Shown: positions 1 through 10,864, numbered from the stretch's first letter. The stretch: 64,000 nt of DNA from an uncultured Bacteroidales bacterium (GCA_900317125.1 ONFR01000002.1:62001-126000); one strand, 5' to 3'. The notes: generated by a model from the sequence alone, not told the origin. Program-made: numbers and translations.

Positions 1-3000
1 GTCTGGCAGAGTCACTGTGTCCATATTCTCAACATAATGGTCAAACAAAGCGGAGTCTGTCCCAGCGACACTCACACTACGTCCCGAAGAGAAGTAAATG
101 GTGTCGGGTCTGTTAAGGCCACCGTCGTTTGTAAGGAAGTCATGGATCGTGTCAGAGCCGGGTCTGTATTCCATCACCGTCTTGACGAGGCTGTGGGCAC
201 GTGCCGAAACCAGGCTCAAGTCCCTGTCGTTTATCGAACTATTATGAATCACGTTAATATTGTCAACTGTGATAGTACCAAGTAGCGAACTCTTGAGCAG
301 ATACTCAAGTGTGTGGGTCTCATCAGGTAGCACCGTACCTAGTACAATATCGCTCAACGGCTTTGAGCAAAATGCGCCGTCCATCATGGAATTCAGCATG
401 GCGAGGTCGACCACCAGTCCCTGCCTGTTGTCCACAACTTGGGGAGAAAGAGAGGAGATACGCACATTCTCAGCACTGCCCGCTCCATTGTTCAGCACAC
501 GCAACCCAATCGTGGCAGGGATGCTGGGCTCGATAACTGGGATGGTAAGCGGGTCGTCTGCAATGATGTTGTGCGTCACAAAGTAATCTATCTGTAGGTG
601 TGGTGACGGATGTACGGTAAGTTTGACGGGTTTCAGTTCATCTGACATCTGAGCAGCCGTGAAGGGGTCAGTATAGGCTATTGAACCACCAAAAAGATAA
701 GGTACTGGTGCCATAGGAGCAGCCGACATCAGCGGCACATACCTTACGGTAATAGTGCCAGTGCTGTTGGGAGCCAATGTGCCGAGAGAATCCACATTAT
801 GTCTTCCGATGATTTGGATATCAAACATGTTTGAGCAGTCATGCCCCAAGGTGTCGCTCACGCCGAAGAGTAGCGACAGGTCACGCAATGCCACTGAGTC
901 GTGAGGATTGTTGATGACCAGACGTCCCTCAAACGCCTCTCGAGTCATGGCTATCGACTGGTTGAACTGTAGCGTCACCCCGGCACATACCGATTTTTTC
1001 TTGGGGTAGCTCACCATCGAGTCTAATGTGGCCGTATACAATTCTTCTATCGACCAGTAGCCCTCATCCATGGCGGTCAGCTCCATCCGTTCCAATGCTC
1101 CGGTGGTGTTGGTGTCGAGATAGAAGAAGTCGAGTGAGTAGCCTGTCGGCACCATCGAAGGATTCAACCAGCCACGCTCATAGTACATCTTTGTCAAACA
1201 CCATCTATTTATATAACGCTTCAAGATTACTGTGTCAATTTCGATAATTGTGGTGTCATAGCTCTCCTTCAGTTGCTGAACGGTCGGGATAACCGTAGTT
1301 ACCAACCGGCGAGTAATAGAATACAACACCTCTGGATGTTCTCTAAATACCACCATAGAGTCGTCTACTAACTTGTAACGGATAACCTTGAGGGTGTCGT
1401 AGTATTTTTTTGCCAATCTGATGTTGTAGACATTGACATTGGTGTCGGAGCTGAAATTTACATTATATCCCCAAGGTATTTCTACAGAATCATTGGGACA
1501 TTCGGTTAAGGCACCGAAAAGGTCGTCAACGCAGAATGCTAATGGCTCAGCATAGGGGTTGCCGTCTCCTAACAATTGCATCAGTGCAGTCAGTGCGGCT
1601 TCTCCGTAGGCGGTGTTGAACACCGACGAGCTTCCGTCATTGCCGTCTCCCGTACTAGAAGTATTTCCATTGTCTGTCGACTGTTGTCCATAGTAGGCAG
1701 CCTGGTTCAGTAAGCGGATGGGGGTTTGTGATAATTGATTCGCGGTTCGTGCTATGGCCGCTGGGTCGCCACCATCTACTGCCGACTTCCACTGGTTGCT
1801 TTGGTCACGGTAGTTGTCGGCATTGTTCTGAGCACTGCCCTCGCTGTCGGTAGAATTATTTGTGTTGTATAAATGGTTGCTGCAGTCGAGAGCCGTCACT
1901 GTGGCTTTATACCAACAGGGCTGGCATTCCCAATCTGTTTCATTTTTCGGAAGCTTTGGCCAGTTGATGTGTGGCAAGGAATTGGGAGGAATAGTGTTAA
2001 ATCTTGGCGGGTAAGTCGTTCTAGTTCCGCCACCCCATGAGCCATGAGACGGCGAGAACTGTGTAGATAGTTCATTCAGGATGGGGTCTATGCCATCTCC
2101 TGGATGACTACAATCCATCTTTTCTACCGTGGTACCAGCAAACACCCATTTATCACCTTCGCTGCATGTCCAATGGGCCATAAGCTTGAATGGATGGGTC
2201 TCACAGTTGCCCCACAGGGGTTCTAAACTTGCCGAAATGGTAAAAACCGTGTCGTTAAAGATTGTATCATACCAATATATCCTATCCACGATAGAGTCAA
2301 ATATCGTGTCTATAACATAATGGGGATTATGTACAACAATGGTTTCTCTCACCCAGATGGTTTCCTGAGTTATTTCGTTCACTATGTAACTAACTGGTAC
2401 ATATATGGTCGTGTCACGATAGCGTGTGCGAGTTTCCGTGTGTGTCCTCACTTTGTAAATGGTGTCCACCACATAGGACGTTTCTTCCGACAGTCGAACT
2501 ATTGTGTCATAGATGCGTTTGTTGCGCACGGCACAGGGTATTATTATGCTCGTCAACGCTTTCAGTGTGTCGATTCGGTCGTACAACGGCACAAAATCGT
2601 AGAATCCCGAACTGGGCACTGTCAGAACGGCATCGTAGCAGTCTATCAGTCCGTGGTTGGAGGCCACGATGTTGAAGGTGCCAAAACTGCCGTCAAACGG
2701 TACTGAGAAGCGGGGCACATCCAGTATCACCACAGGTTTGGGCACATTGGTCTTGTAGTGCGTGACCAGCTCAATGTTGTACTCGTCATCCACACTCGTT
2801 TGATTAACCTCTAGCGTGTAGGTGACTGCCTGATATTCCAAGTGTACCTCTTTGAAGGTCTGGTGGCTGCCTCTTACTTGCACCACTCCAACATAACTGT
2901 TGTTGTCTGGTGCCTCCACATAGAGGTTGTAGTAGCCTTCGGGCAGCGAATCGAATATGAGCATCCCTGTACTGTCTGTTGTGGCAGCGGCCACAGTGTC

Positions 3001-6000
3001 TAAGCTGTAGTAGCCCACAACTACCACATGGGCATCGCTCACATGGGTGCCATAGGCGTATGTGTATTCGTTCGATACTAGCACTCGTAGGCTGCCTTTG
3101 GCAGTTGACACTACGTTGATTACAAAAGGCACAAGCTGCGACGCCGTGCCATCTGCCGTGACCGCTATGCTTCCTGTCACGGGTGCTAGCGGAGTCCCTT
3201 CAGGGAACATCACCAGCAGTGGCACATACAGAGTGTCGTGTGGTGCTATCGTATATGTGCTGTCCTCATGCAGCAGCTGCATGCCTGCAAAGCCTGCTGG
3301 TATCTGTATGCTCACATTGTTGAAAGTACTGTTGGTGTTGTTGTACAGAACCACATCCACCACTTTCTGTGTGCCCGGCACTGCGGCGCACACTATCGTG
3401 TCGAACGATATTAGCAAGTCGGGCATCGGCAGGTAGCAGTAATAGTAGGCTGACAAATTGCCTAGTTCGCCCTCGGTACAAGTGGCTGTGAATTGGGCGT
3501 TCTCATAATAGTTGCCTATGGTGGCAAGACCGCCTATCAGCGTATAATGCAAGTTGCCATTACCCAGCGGAGAAAGCGTCAGCGGGTCAAACTGTATGTT
3601 CACTCCTGACGGAAGCGAGTTGGCTGTCACCGTAATATTGTGCAGCGTCACATTGCTGCGGTTCCTCACGGGGATGTCGCCCCTAATGGTGTCATTCTGT
3701 GCTATTGTCCACTGGATGGCATCGGCCAGTATGCTGATGCCGAGGATGTTGAACTCCGTCATCGTTCGGCGATTGTTGCTGCCGTGTAGGCAGGCCCCCA
3801 CTTCATAGTAGCCGCACTCCGACGGCACGGGAGTGTAGGTGGCTCCGAAACGACCTAGTGCGTCGGTGGTGTCGGTGTAGAGATAAGTCTGTCCCATAAT
3901 CTTCACATACAAGTCCACCGCCACATTGGCCTGTGCTTGTCCGGCGGCGTTTTCCAGCGTGCCGCTGATATTTACGGGTGTGTTGGCAGGAAGGATGCTG
4001 TCGGACACGTTGACTGTGAAAAGGTAATAGTTGGCTAACGAGGCAGAAAGAAATAGAGTGTCAGAGGCTATACCGCTTGATACTATGATGTATGCATTGT
4101 ATGTATGCTGTATAAGGGTAGGGGAGAAGTCTACATCCACAGTTCCGCCCAAATGGCTTATTCTGTTGGATGAAAGAGAAAAAAATGCTGAATCAGCACC
4201 ATGAATAGAAATGTGGATGGAGTCAGTCAGGTCTCTGCAATTGATAAAAAAAGAATGCCGAGAGTTTTCATTAATAGTTACTTGCTCGAAATTGAGTGTG
4301 TCTATGTCAATGGATAAATATGGCTCATTATAAATAATAAAGTGTTGGATGATGCTCTCTGAGGTATCGCAAAGATTGTAAGCCTCTACTTTCCAAATAT
4401 ATGTTTGTTGGTTCTCATAGTAGAAAAATTGTTGGGAAGTACCTCTGGTAGTATATGTTGGATATGTAGGCATATTGTCTCCTGCTCTCCATATATAGAT
4501 ACCGTAATTTATGGCTCCATTTACAGTATCCCATCTTAATACCACTGGACCATGTGTAAATACACTAGATTGTTCCGGATACAAGCCTGTTACATTGGAA
4601 AGAGGATGTATTAGGATAGGATTAGACTGGCCTAAATTATTGAGTGTGCTGTCTTCGTCTTCGCTATTTTCAATATCTGTGAGTACAAATAAATATGAAT
4701 TGCCCGTCCATAAACGTGGAATATTCACAGAAAAGATTACTGTATAGGATGAATCGGGAAGAAGAGGATAGCTGTCAGAGACATTGTGTCTTATTCTAGC
4801 TAATTCAATTGCTGACGAATCAAGAGTGTCAGATCGTGAGATAAAAAGAACATCAGACCATCCATTAGAGTGAGTTTGACTTCTACCAATATTAGTAATC
4901 GTGGCTGAAATGGAGAAATCTGTACATGAAGAAACATCGTCTGGAATTGTAAGGTTGGTTACAGTCAAGTCGGAACGATCAATACATAATTCAATTATAT
5001 TTGAAAAACTATTCCATGCGCTTGTGATATATGAGGTGATAGTATTGCAAGGTACAATTACTGGAATATAGGAGGGAACTTGATTAATAGAATATGACTC
5101 AAAAACAGGAGGTGTTGAAGGGAATAGTATTATTGTATCCAAATTAATGCATCTGTCGAAAGCAGCGTCTCCAATAGAAGAAACGGAACGGCCAATTTTT
5201 AACAGGTTTACTTCCCGATTGTTATAGAATGCGTAAGTTCCTATTCTTGTTACAGAATTGGGTATCACTATTCTTGTCAAATAATGGCAATCCATGAATG
5301 CTTTATTGGGTATATGTTTGACATTCTCACCAATATGTAATGCAGTTATCGGGAGATTTTTAAAATGACCGTGATAATAATAGTCATTATTGGGATTGGG
5401 TAGGAGGCTGTCGGCATTGAAAAATAGTGTTTCAAGGTTATCAAATCCAGGGGCATTAAAGAGTAGTTCAGGTATATGTCTTACATTGTTGCCTATGTAT
5501 AGAGTAGAGATATTGTCGTTTTCGAATATTGTGGTTCCGGCATAGCTGATATAGTAGTCGTACGTTTCTCCTTCATATGAAGTCCAAGTAAGACTCTGCC
5601 CTGTCCAATAGGCGTTGCTGTCTACGTTGTAATACATCGTATCAAGATTACTACAGTTGGCAAATGCATAATCGCCTAAAGAGTCAATTCCTTCAGGTAT
5701 TGTCACGCTTGTAATGTTCGTGTTGCCTTTAAAAGTGTTGTCCCAAATAGATGCGACATGGTATGTTACATTTCCGTTTGTTACTGAGTCAGGTATTACC
5801 AGTGATTCTGAGGGTTGCGTGTAACCCATCCAATAGGAGTGCTCAGCGTTGTAGTCATACATTAGCGGGTGGACACATGCGACGTTATTGCTGTCAAGTA
5901 TTTTGTAGTATAAAGTGTCGTTGCTTGAAGATATGTCCCAAAAATCAAAATTGGTGACAATCGGACAATCTGTCGGCTCTATGATATTGGAAAAATAGTT

Positions 6001-9000
6001 GTGCCATGAACTTTCTGTATAAGTGGAATAGGAGTAACATGGCACCACTACAGGAATACTGCTCGCCACGCCGCTGAAAGCCCCATACCCTAGGATAGGA
6101 GGTACTGTGGTGGCGAGAAAGATGGAGTCTATAGCAAAGCAGCCGTTGAATGAATATTCACCAATATATGTGAGAGTTGTGGGGAAAGAAATGGAGGAGA
6201 GGCTGTCACAAATGGCGAAAGCCCTGCCGCCTATTGTTTGGAGAGAATCGGGCAGAGTAATTGTTCTTAGATGACGAATGGCGGCAAATGCTCCTTCGCC
6301 TATTGCGGTGATGCTGTTGGGTATCATGGTAGACTGGCATCCGGCAATAAGTGTGTTGGTGGCGGTCTCGATGATAGCATTGCATCCGTTTCGGCTATCG
6401 AATGTGAGGTTTCCTGCAACAACAGAAATAGAGTCAAGCTCGGTGTGCAGAGCAAAGACAAATTCTCCAATGGTGTCGACGGAGGATCCTATTATTACGG
6501 TCTTAAGGTTGCTGACGTTGCCATCGTAAAGTGATTGCTCAGAGCCCATGAAAGCTCGCGAGCCAATGGAGGTGACTGAATTTGGGATAATCAATGTGTC
6601 GATATTACGCAGCCCATAGAAGGCATAATTCCCGATATGGGTTACGGAATCACCTAGATGTAAGGAGGAGATATTGTTGGTATAGTAGAAGAATGAGGCT
6701 TCAGGGATGACTTTTACATGATTGCCAAGGATAATAGTGGAAATATTGTTGTCACCATAAAACACTTGTGAATTGAAAGCACCTTCATAGTATGGGTTAA
6801 GTCCAATACAACTGTCGATGTCATATATCAGTGTGTCGATTTGGGTGCAATAAGCAAAGGCACCGTTGCCGATGGAGTCAATGGTATAGGGGAGCGAAAG
6901 GCTGGTCAGGGCAGTGTCATTCAAAAACAGCAACTCTGCAATAGAGGTGATACGGTATTCAATTCCTTCATGAATCACAGAGGCTGGAATGATCAATTGG
7001 CCGACAGGCCATGAAACTCCTTCCCATCTCAAGTCTGACCGTGGGTGAACAACTCTGACGCTGGTACTGTCCATGATGCGATAGTACAATGTGTCGTTTG
7101 AAGGGGATACTGCCCAAAAATCATATTCCATGCAACCTTCTGTCTCCTGGATGGTAGGATTGTAACCAAAGTTAAAGTATTGGTAATAGAACCATGAATG
7201 GCAAGGAACAATAACGGTAGAAATATTGGGTACATTGTAGAAGACATTGGCATTATTAAGAGATGGGGGTGTGGGACTACGGAAAACAATCGTATCAATG
7301 AGGCTACAGTTGGCAAAGGCGTATTGGTATATATTCGTGACAGAACTGCCAAATGTTACCTTTGTTAGATTTGGGCAGTTATAAAAAGAATATTCTTCAA
7401 TTGTTGTCACAGAATCAGAAATGATAACTATCCGAAGACTATTGTTCTCATAGAATGCACGTCGCCAAATGGAGGTGACACTGTTGGGAATGACTACACT
7501 TGAGGAGTGTCCAGTGTATAATCCAAGTTCAGACTTTGTGCTGTCGGCATATAAGAAATCGCCTTCGGCATAAAGAATTGCCCTTTCAGCACCCCATGGT
7601 CCTCCTGTAAGTTGCCCAAGATATATGATGAGACTGTCAGAGATGAATGCATTATCACCGATAAAGGAAACTGAAGGGGGTATGGTGATAGAGGGTAAGT
7701 TGTAACAATAGGCAAAAGCAACGCGTCCAATACTGTCAACAGACACTGGAATGTTAATGGCTGACAGAGAATAGCATTGCCAGAAGGCGTATTCTCCTAT
7801 GTTTGAGAGGTTATTGGACATGGATACAGAATCTAATCTTCTGCAATTGAAAAATGCCGAATTACCTATAGAAGTAACCGAATTGGGGATTTCTACAGCA
7901 TAGATGTTGGTACAGTTGTAAAATGCACTATCTCCAATGGAGGTTACGGAGGATGGAATAGAAACGTTTGATGAATTACCAATATAGGCTTTCAAGACAG
8001 TTTGTGAGCTGTCGGTAAACACAAAATCACCATCCACATACCCGCAGATGCATCGTTGAGCTCCCCAGGGATAGCCTGTTGCTGACCCACAGTAGAGAAT
8101 GAGTGGAACATTGGAAAAGGCGTATTCCCCGATAGTGGTGATGGTGGGTGGTATTACCACAGGAGCAAGTGTTCTACACTGGGAAAATGCATAATCACCT
8201 ATCGTATCAACAGAACCTCCTATTGTTAAAGATGTCATATTATAGCAGTTGTGATATGCGAAGCTACCAATTGAGGAGACGGAGTTGGGGATTGCTACTG
8301 AGGTAAGAGCACTGCAGTGTTCGAAGGCATTGTCGCCTATCGCTGTTACGGAATCACCCAAAGCCAAGGATTCTAACTGGGTGCAGGAAGCAAAGGCGTA
8401 TTCTCCTATTGAAGTGGCCGCATTCTGTATTGTCACTGAGAAAAGATAGGGGCTGCCATAAAACGCATAATCCCCAATTTGATTGACAGAGTTGGGGATG
8501 GTCACAGATGTTATTGATGTGTTATTTTGATTATAGAATGCTTCGTTTCCTATTGTCGTAACAGTGTTGGGTATTACAATATCAGATATTTCTCCTATAT
8601 AACTGATTAATTCTGTCATTGTGCTATCGGTAAAGACAAATCCATCATCAAAAAATGCATTCAGATGGGTGGCGCCCCAGGGGCTTCCTGTCGCAGTACC
8701 GTGATATTCAATATTGAAAACAAGGTAAAACGCTTCGCTCCCAATAGAGATGACCGAATTGGGAATGGCAAGAGACAATATATTACAATGATAAAAAGCA
8801 AAGGCTCCTATCGAGGTAATAGTGTTCGGAATTGTCACAGATGTCAAGTCATAGCAATCTGCGAAAGCATTGCTGCCTATGGCAGTCACACCGTATGTTG
8901 AACCACCATACGAAACGGTAGATGGGATAGTTAGGCTCCCCCATGGGAGGTAGTCCTCCCATTCCCAACTCCCTGCCCAACCCCAACCACTTGGAGAGAC

Positions 9001-9150
9001 AACGGTGACGGTTGTGTTGTCAGGGTTGATGTGATAGAATAACGTATGACCGGAACTGCTTACTGCACTGAAATCAAAATTATTCTGTCCATATGCAATA
9101 CCAATTCCTGCAAGTAGCAGGAGTGCGTAAGTTAGTAGACGTTTCTTCAT
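1..9150 (-). CDS. BspA-like leucine-rich-repeat surface protein with CARDB-like region (C-terminus outside window)
   Basis: The frame is open from the ATG at 9150 to base 1, giving 3,050 codons; the stop lies beyond the window. An alternative in-frame ATG sits at 9159, but 9150 starts a clean signal peptide (MKKRLLTYALLLLAG, cleaved near IAYGQ). Residues of about 25-1370 are BspA-type (LRR_5) repeats of the form IPNSVTSIGxxAFxxCxxLTS. They form three modules, starting near residues 25, 675 and 1068. Each opens with a header like FDFWAVSPSNDTLYY and closes with a VPC-containing segment. After about residue 1390 comes a CARDB-like adhesion domain (LTVTNLTIP...), an Fn3-like stretch, and carboxypeptidase-regulatory-like segments (NVAVDLYVK...DALGRFGATY). 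Family members are cell-surface adhesins. A T9SS tail would be expected but cannot be seen. The family call for the repeats is secure; the function is inferred. Confidence 0.88.
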   Translation of the reverse strand, partial: MKKRLLTYALLLLAGIGIAYGQNNFDFSAVSSSGHTLFYHINPDNTTVTVVSPSGWGWAGSWEWEDYLPWGSLTIPSTVSYGGSTYGVTAIGSNAFADCYDLTSVTIPNTITSIGAFAFYHCNILSLAIPNSVISIGSEAFYLVFNIEYHGTATGSPWGATHLNAFFDDGFVFTDSTMTELISYIGEISDIVIPNTVTTIGNEAFYNQNNTSITSVTIPNSVNQIGDYAFYGSPYLFSVTIQNAATSIGEYAFASCTQLESLALGDSVTAIGDNAFEHCSALTSVAIPNSVSSIGSFAYHNCYNMTSLTIGGSVDTIGDYAFSQCRTLAPVVIPPTITTIGEYAFSNVPLILYCGSATGYPWGAQRCICGYVDGDFVFTDSSQTVLKAYIGNSSNVSIPSSVTSIGDSAFYNCTNIYAVEIPNSVTSIGNSAFFNCRRLDSVSMSNNLSNIGEYAFWQCYSLSAINIPVSVDSIGRVAFAYCYNLPSITIPPSVSFIGDNAFISDSLIIYLGQLTGGPWGAERAILYAEGDFLYADSTKSELGLYTGHSSSVVIPNSVTSIWRRAFYENNSLRIVIISDSVTTIEEYSFYNCPNLTKVTFGSSVTNIYQYAFANCSLIDTIVFRSPTPPSLNNANVFYNVPNISTVIVPCHSWFYYQYFNFGYNPTIQETEGCMEYDFWAVSPSNDTLYYRIMDSTSVRVVHPRSDLRWEGVSWPVGQLIIPASVIHEGIEYRITSIAELLFLNDTALTSLSLPYTIDSIGNGAFAYCTQIDTLIYDIDSCIGLNPYYEGAFNSQVFYGDNNISTIILGNHVKVIPEASFFYYTNNISSLHLGDSVTHIGNYAFYGLRNIDTLIIPNSVTSIGSRAFMGSEQSLYDGNVSNLKTVIIGSSVDTIGEFVFALHTELDSISVVAGNLTFDSRNGCNAIIETATNTLIAGCQSTMIPNSITAIGEGAFAAIRHLRTITLPDSLQTIGGRAFAICDSLSSISFPTTLTYIGEYSFNGCFAIDSIFLATTVPPILGYGAFSGVASSIPVVVPCYSYSTYTESSWHNYFSNIIEPTDCPIVTNFDFWDISSSNDTLYYKILDSNNVACVHPLMYDYNAEHSYWMGYTQPSESLVIPDSVTNGNVTYHVASIWDNTFKGNTNITSVTIPEGIDSLGDYAFANCSNLDTMYYNVDSNAYWTGQSLTWTSYEGETYDYYISYAGTTIFENDNISTLYIGNNVRHIPELLFNAPGFDNLETLFFNADSLLPNPNNDYYYHGHFKNLPITALHIGENVKHIPNKAFMDCHYLTRIVIPNSVTRIGTYAFYNNREVNLLKIGRSVSSIGDAAFDRCINLDTIILFPSTPPVFESYSINQVPSYIPVIVPCNTITSYITSAWNSFSNIIELCIDRSDLTVTNLTIPDDVSSCTDFSISATITNIGRSQTHSNGWSDVLFISRSDTLDSSAIELARIRHNVSDSYPLLPDSSYTVIFSVNIPRLWTGNSYLFVLTDIENSEDEDSTLNNLGQSNPILIHPLSNVTGLYPEQSSVFTHGPVVLRWDTVNGAINYGIYIWRAGDNMPTYPTYTTRGTSQQFFYYENQQTYIWKVEAYNLCDTSESIIQHFIIYNEPYLSIDIDTLNFEQVTINENSRHSFFINCRDLTDSIHISIHGADSAFFSLSSNRISHLGGTVDVDFSPTLIQHTYNAYIIVSSGIASDTLFLSASLANYYLFTVNVSDSILPANTPVNISGTLENAAGQAQANVAVDLYVKIMGQTYLYTDTTDALGRFGATYTPVPSECGYYEVGACLHGSNNRRTMTEFNILGISILADAIQWTIAQNDTIRGDIPVRNRSNVTLHNITVTANSLPSGVNIQFDPLTLSPLGNGNLHYTLIGGLATIGNYYENAQFTATCTEGELGNLSAYYYCYLPMPDLLISFDTIVCAAVPGTQKVVDVVLYNNTNSTFNNVSIQIPAGFAGMQLLHEDSTYTIAPHDTLYVPLLVMFPEGTPLAPVTGSIAVTADGTASQLVPFVINVVSTAKGSLRVLVSNEYTYAYGTHVSDAHVVVVGYYSLDTVAAATTDSTGMLIFDSLPEGYYNLYVEAPDNNSYVGVVQVRGSHQTFKEVHLEYQAVTYTLEVNQTSVDDEYNIELVTHYKTNVPKPVVILDVPRFSVPFDGSFGTFNIVASNHGLIDCYDAVLTVPSSGFYDFVPLYDRIDTLKALTSIIIPCAVRNKRIYDTIVRLSEETSYVVDTIYKVRTHTETRTRYRDTTIYVPVSYIVNEITQETIWVRETIVVHNPHYVIDTIFDSIVDRIYWYDTIFNDTVFTISASLEPLWGNCETHPFKLMAHWTCSEGDKWVFAGTTVEKMDCSHPGDGIDPILNELSTQFSPSHGSWGGGTRTTYPPRFNTIPPNSLPHINWPKLPKNETDWECQPCWYKATVTALDCSNHLYNTNNSTDSEGSAQNNADNYRDQSNQWKSAVDGGDPAAIARTANQLSQTPIRLLNQAAYYGQQSTDNGNTSSTGDGNDGSSSVFNTAYGEAALTALMQLLGDGNPYAEPLAFCVDDLFGALTECPNDSVEIPWGYNVNFSSDTNVNVYNIRLAKKYYDTLKVIRYKLVDDSMVVFREHPEVLYSITRRLVTTVIPTVQQLKESYDTTIIEIDTVILKRYINRWCLTKMYYERGWLNPSMVPTGYSLDFFYLDTNTTGALERMELTAMDEGYWSIEELYTATLDSMVSYPKKKSVCAGVTLQFNQSIAMTREAFEGRLVINNPHDSVALRDLSLLFGVSDTLGHDCSNMFDIQIIGRHNVDSLGTLAPNSTGTITVRYVPLMSAAPMAPVPYLFGGSIAYTDPFTAAQMSDELKPVKLTVHPSPHLQIDYFVTHNIIADDPLTIPVIEPSIPATIGLRVLNNGAGSAENVRISSLSPQVVDNRQGLVVDLAMLNSMMDGAFCSKPLSDIVLGTVLPDETHTLEYLLKSSLLGTITVDNINVIHNSSINDRDLSLVSARAHSLVKTVMEYRPGSDTIHDFLTNDGGLNRPDTIYFSSGRSVSVAGTDSALFDHYVENMDTVTLPD

Positions 9151-9358
9151 AGTTGTCATAAAATGTGGCGATTGCCCCTGTCGCCAAAGTTTTTATTAGA
9201 TTAGATGTGTCAGTGAACGATAGAAAAGAGCGGAGACAAATCCGATGTTTTATTGTCGGTTCAACACTTCTCTAATATCCACAAGGTTTATTCCAAAGCA
9301 TTGCAGTAATGATGTTTATTATTATTTTTTGCAATTAAACTATGGTTATAAAACCTAT

Positions 9359-9395
9359 GCAAAGATACACTTTTTTTTAATAAATAACATTTTTT
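9359..9395 (-). promoter_or_regulatory. Bacteroidetes-type promoter for the BspA-like gene
   Basis: Read on the minus strand, TATCTTTGC lies at 9367-9359 and matches the Bacteroidetes -7 consensus TAnnTTTG. An AT-rich tract lies upstream. It would give a 5' leader of about 200 nt before the ATG at 9150. Apart from this promoter and the one for the next gene, nothing recognisable lies in 9160-9604, which is very AT-rich. Confidence 0.6.
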
Positions 9396-9540
9396 ATAAA
9401 AAATTCACTTTTTGCGAGAGTATTCCGTTTATTGCATTCGATACATTCTTTTGTCTCCATTTGTTTTTTCATGTTATTTTCATTGACAAAACCTGTCGTG
9501 AAAACGTGGATTGTTTCATATTTGTTTGGAGTATATTGGT

Positions 9541-9579
9541 TTTGTTTGTGAGTTTTTTCATGTCCATGCAATAAATTTG
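9541..9579 (+). promoter_or_regulatory. Probable promoter of the HD-domain gene
   Basis: TAAATTTG at 9572-9579 fits the TAnnTTTG -7 element. TTTG copies at 9541-9548 sit at about the right distance for the -33 element. The leader to the ATG at 9605 would be about 20 nt. Confidence 0.45.
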
Positions 9580-9604
9580 GTGGGCATCCGTTAAATTAAT
9601 ATTT

Positions 9605-10864
9605 ATGACTAACAAACGCAAGATTATCAACGACCCGGTGTATGACGGGTTTCTGACGATAGAGGATGATATTATCTTCGATGTGCTGTCGCATCCCTAT
9701 TTCCAACGGCAGCGCCGTATCAAGCAGTTGGGATTCACCTGTCTGGTGTATCCGGGTGCCATGCATACACGGTTTAGCCACATGCTGGGGGCTTTGAATC
9801 TGATGAACAGGGCGCTGGAGGTGTTGAAGGTGAAGGGAATCGAGATGACAGAGGACGAGGTGCTGGGTGCGAAGTTGGCTATCTTGATGCACGACATTGG
9901 GCATGGGCCTTTCTCGCACACCTCCGAGCGTACATTGGTGGATATACCCCATGAGACCTGTTCCCGTCTCTTTATGGAGCGGCTGAACAGGGAGTTCGGT
10001 GGCGGGTTGACCACTGCCATTCAGATTTTCGACGACACGTATCCCAAGCATTTCCTTCACCAGTTGGTGAGCAGCCAGCTCGATATGGACCGGCTGGACT
10101 ATCTGGGGCGCGACAGTTTCTTTACGGGTGTGAGCGAGGGCATTGTGGGTACGGACCGTATCATCAATATGCTCAACGTGAAGGACGACCGCCTTGTGGT
10201 GGATGAGAAGGGCATCTATTCCGTCGAGAAGTTTATCATTTCGCGGCGTTTGATGTATTGGCAGGTGTATATGCACAAGACGGTGGTGGCTGCCGATACG
10301 CTGCTGCTGAATATCCTTGCCCGAGCCCGTGAGCTGGTGGCTCAAGGACAGTCTTTGGGTATCGAGGGGACACCTTTGAATGATTTTCTCACACATCGCT
10401 ACACGCAGCAGGATTTTGAAAAGGATGAGCAGTTGCTGGAGCGGTTTGCCATGATTGATGACAGCGACATCGACAGCGCTGTCAAAGTATGGATGCGGCA
10501 CGGGGACAAGGTTCTCGGCATTCTGTCGGAGCATCTTGTCAATAGGCATATAAGTGCTATCCGGGTGTCGGACAAACCTTATGATTCCGGGATGATAGAG
10601 CCTCTCCGTGTGCAGACTCAGCAACTCTATGGTATCACCCCCCATGAGAGCGAGTTCTTTGTCAATACGGGCATATTACACAATCACGCCTATGATTACA
10701 ACGACCAGGAAATCCGTGTGTTGTTCAAGGATGGCACATGCCGCGACATCGGCGATGCATCCGACCAGCTCGACCGCCATTTCCTCGAAAAACAGGTGAC
10801 AAAATACTTTATTTATTTCCCGAAAGAATTATTGCTGAGAACGAGTGAATGTGTGAATGCGTGA
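9605..10864 (+). CDS. HD-superfamily phosphohydrolase (dGTPase-like, COG1078 type)
   Basis: This 419-aa protein belongs to the HD-domain metal-dependent phosphohydrolases related to dNTP triphosphohydrolases. The N-terminal half carries the expected motifs: HTRFSHMLG (about residues 55-63), then HDIGHGPFSH (about 98-107) with the HD pair that binds the metal, and the downstream Asp in SSQLDMDRLDYLGRDSF (about 157-173). Length and motif order match the family, which includes dNTP hydrolases and proteins of unproven substrate, so the substrate is not assigned. The last residues (SECVNA) are encoded by an 8-bp tandem repeat shared with intergenic sites. The mpl-like gene follows 57 bp downstream on the same strand, a spacing that is itself partly repeat. 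Confidence 0.88.
   Translation: MTNKRKIINDPVYDGFLTIEDDIIFDVLSHPYFQRQRRIKQLGFTCLVYPGAMHTRFSHMLGALNLMNRALEVLKVKGIEMTEDEVLGAKLAILMHDIGHGPFSHTSERTLVDIPHETCSRLFMERLNREFGGGLTTAIQIFDDTYPKHFLHQLVSSQLDMDRLDYLGRDSFFTGVSEGIVGTDRIINMLNVKDDRLVVDEKGIYSVEKFIISRRLMYWQVYMHKTVVAADTLLLNILARARELVAQGQSLGIEGTPLNDFLTHRYTQQDFEKDEQLLERFAMIDDSDIDSAVKVWMRHGDKVLGILSEHLVNRHISAIRVSDKPYDSGMIEPLRVQTQQLYGITPHESEFFVNTGILHNHAYDYNDQEIRVLFKDGTCRDIGDASDQLDRHFLEKQVTKYFIYFPKELLLRTSECVNA

Noticed and set aside
9245..9574. 109-codon plus-strand frame in the AT-rich gap
   Set aside because: Phe/Ile/Tyr-rich composition with no motif or start signal, as expected from AT-rich non-coding DNA; it overlaps the promoter of the BspA-like gene.
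9596..10645. 349-codon minus-strand frame opposite the HD phosphohydrolase
   Set aside because: The plus-strand frame has all family motifs; the minus frame has none.
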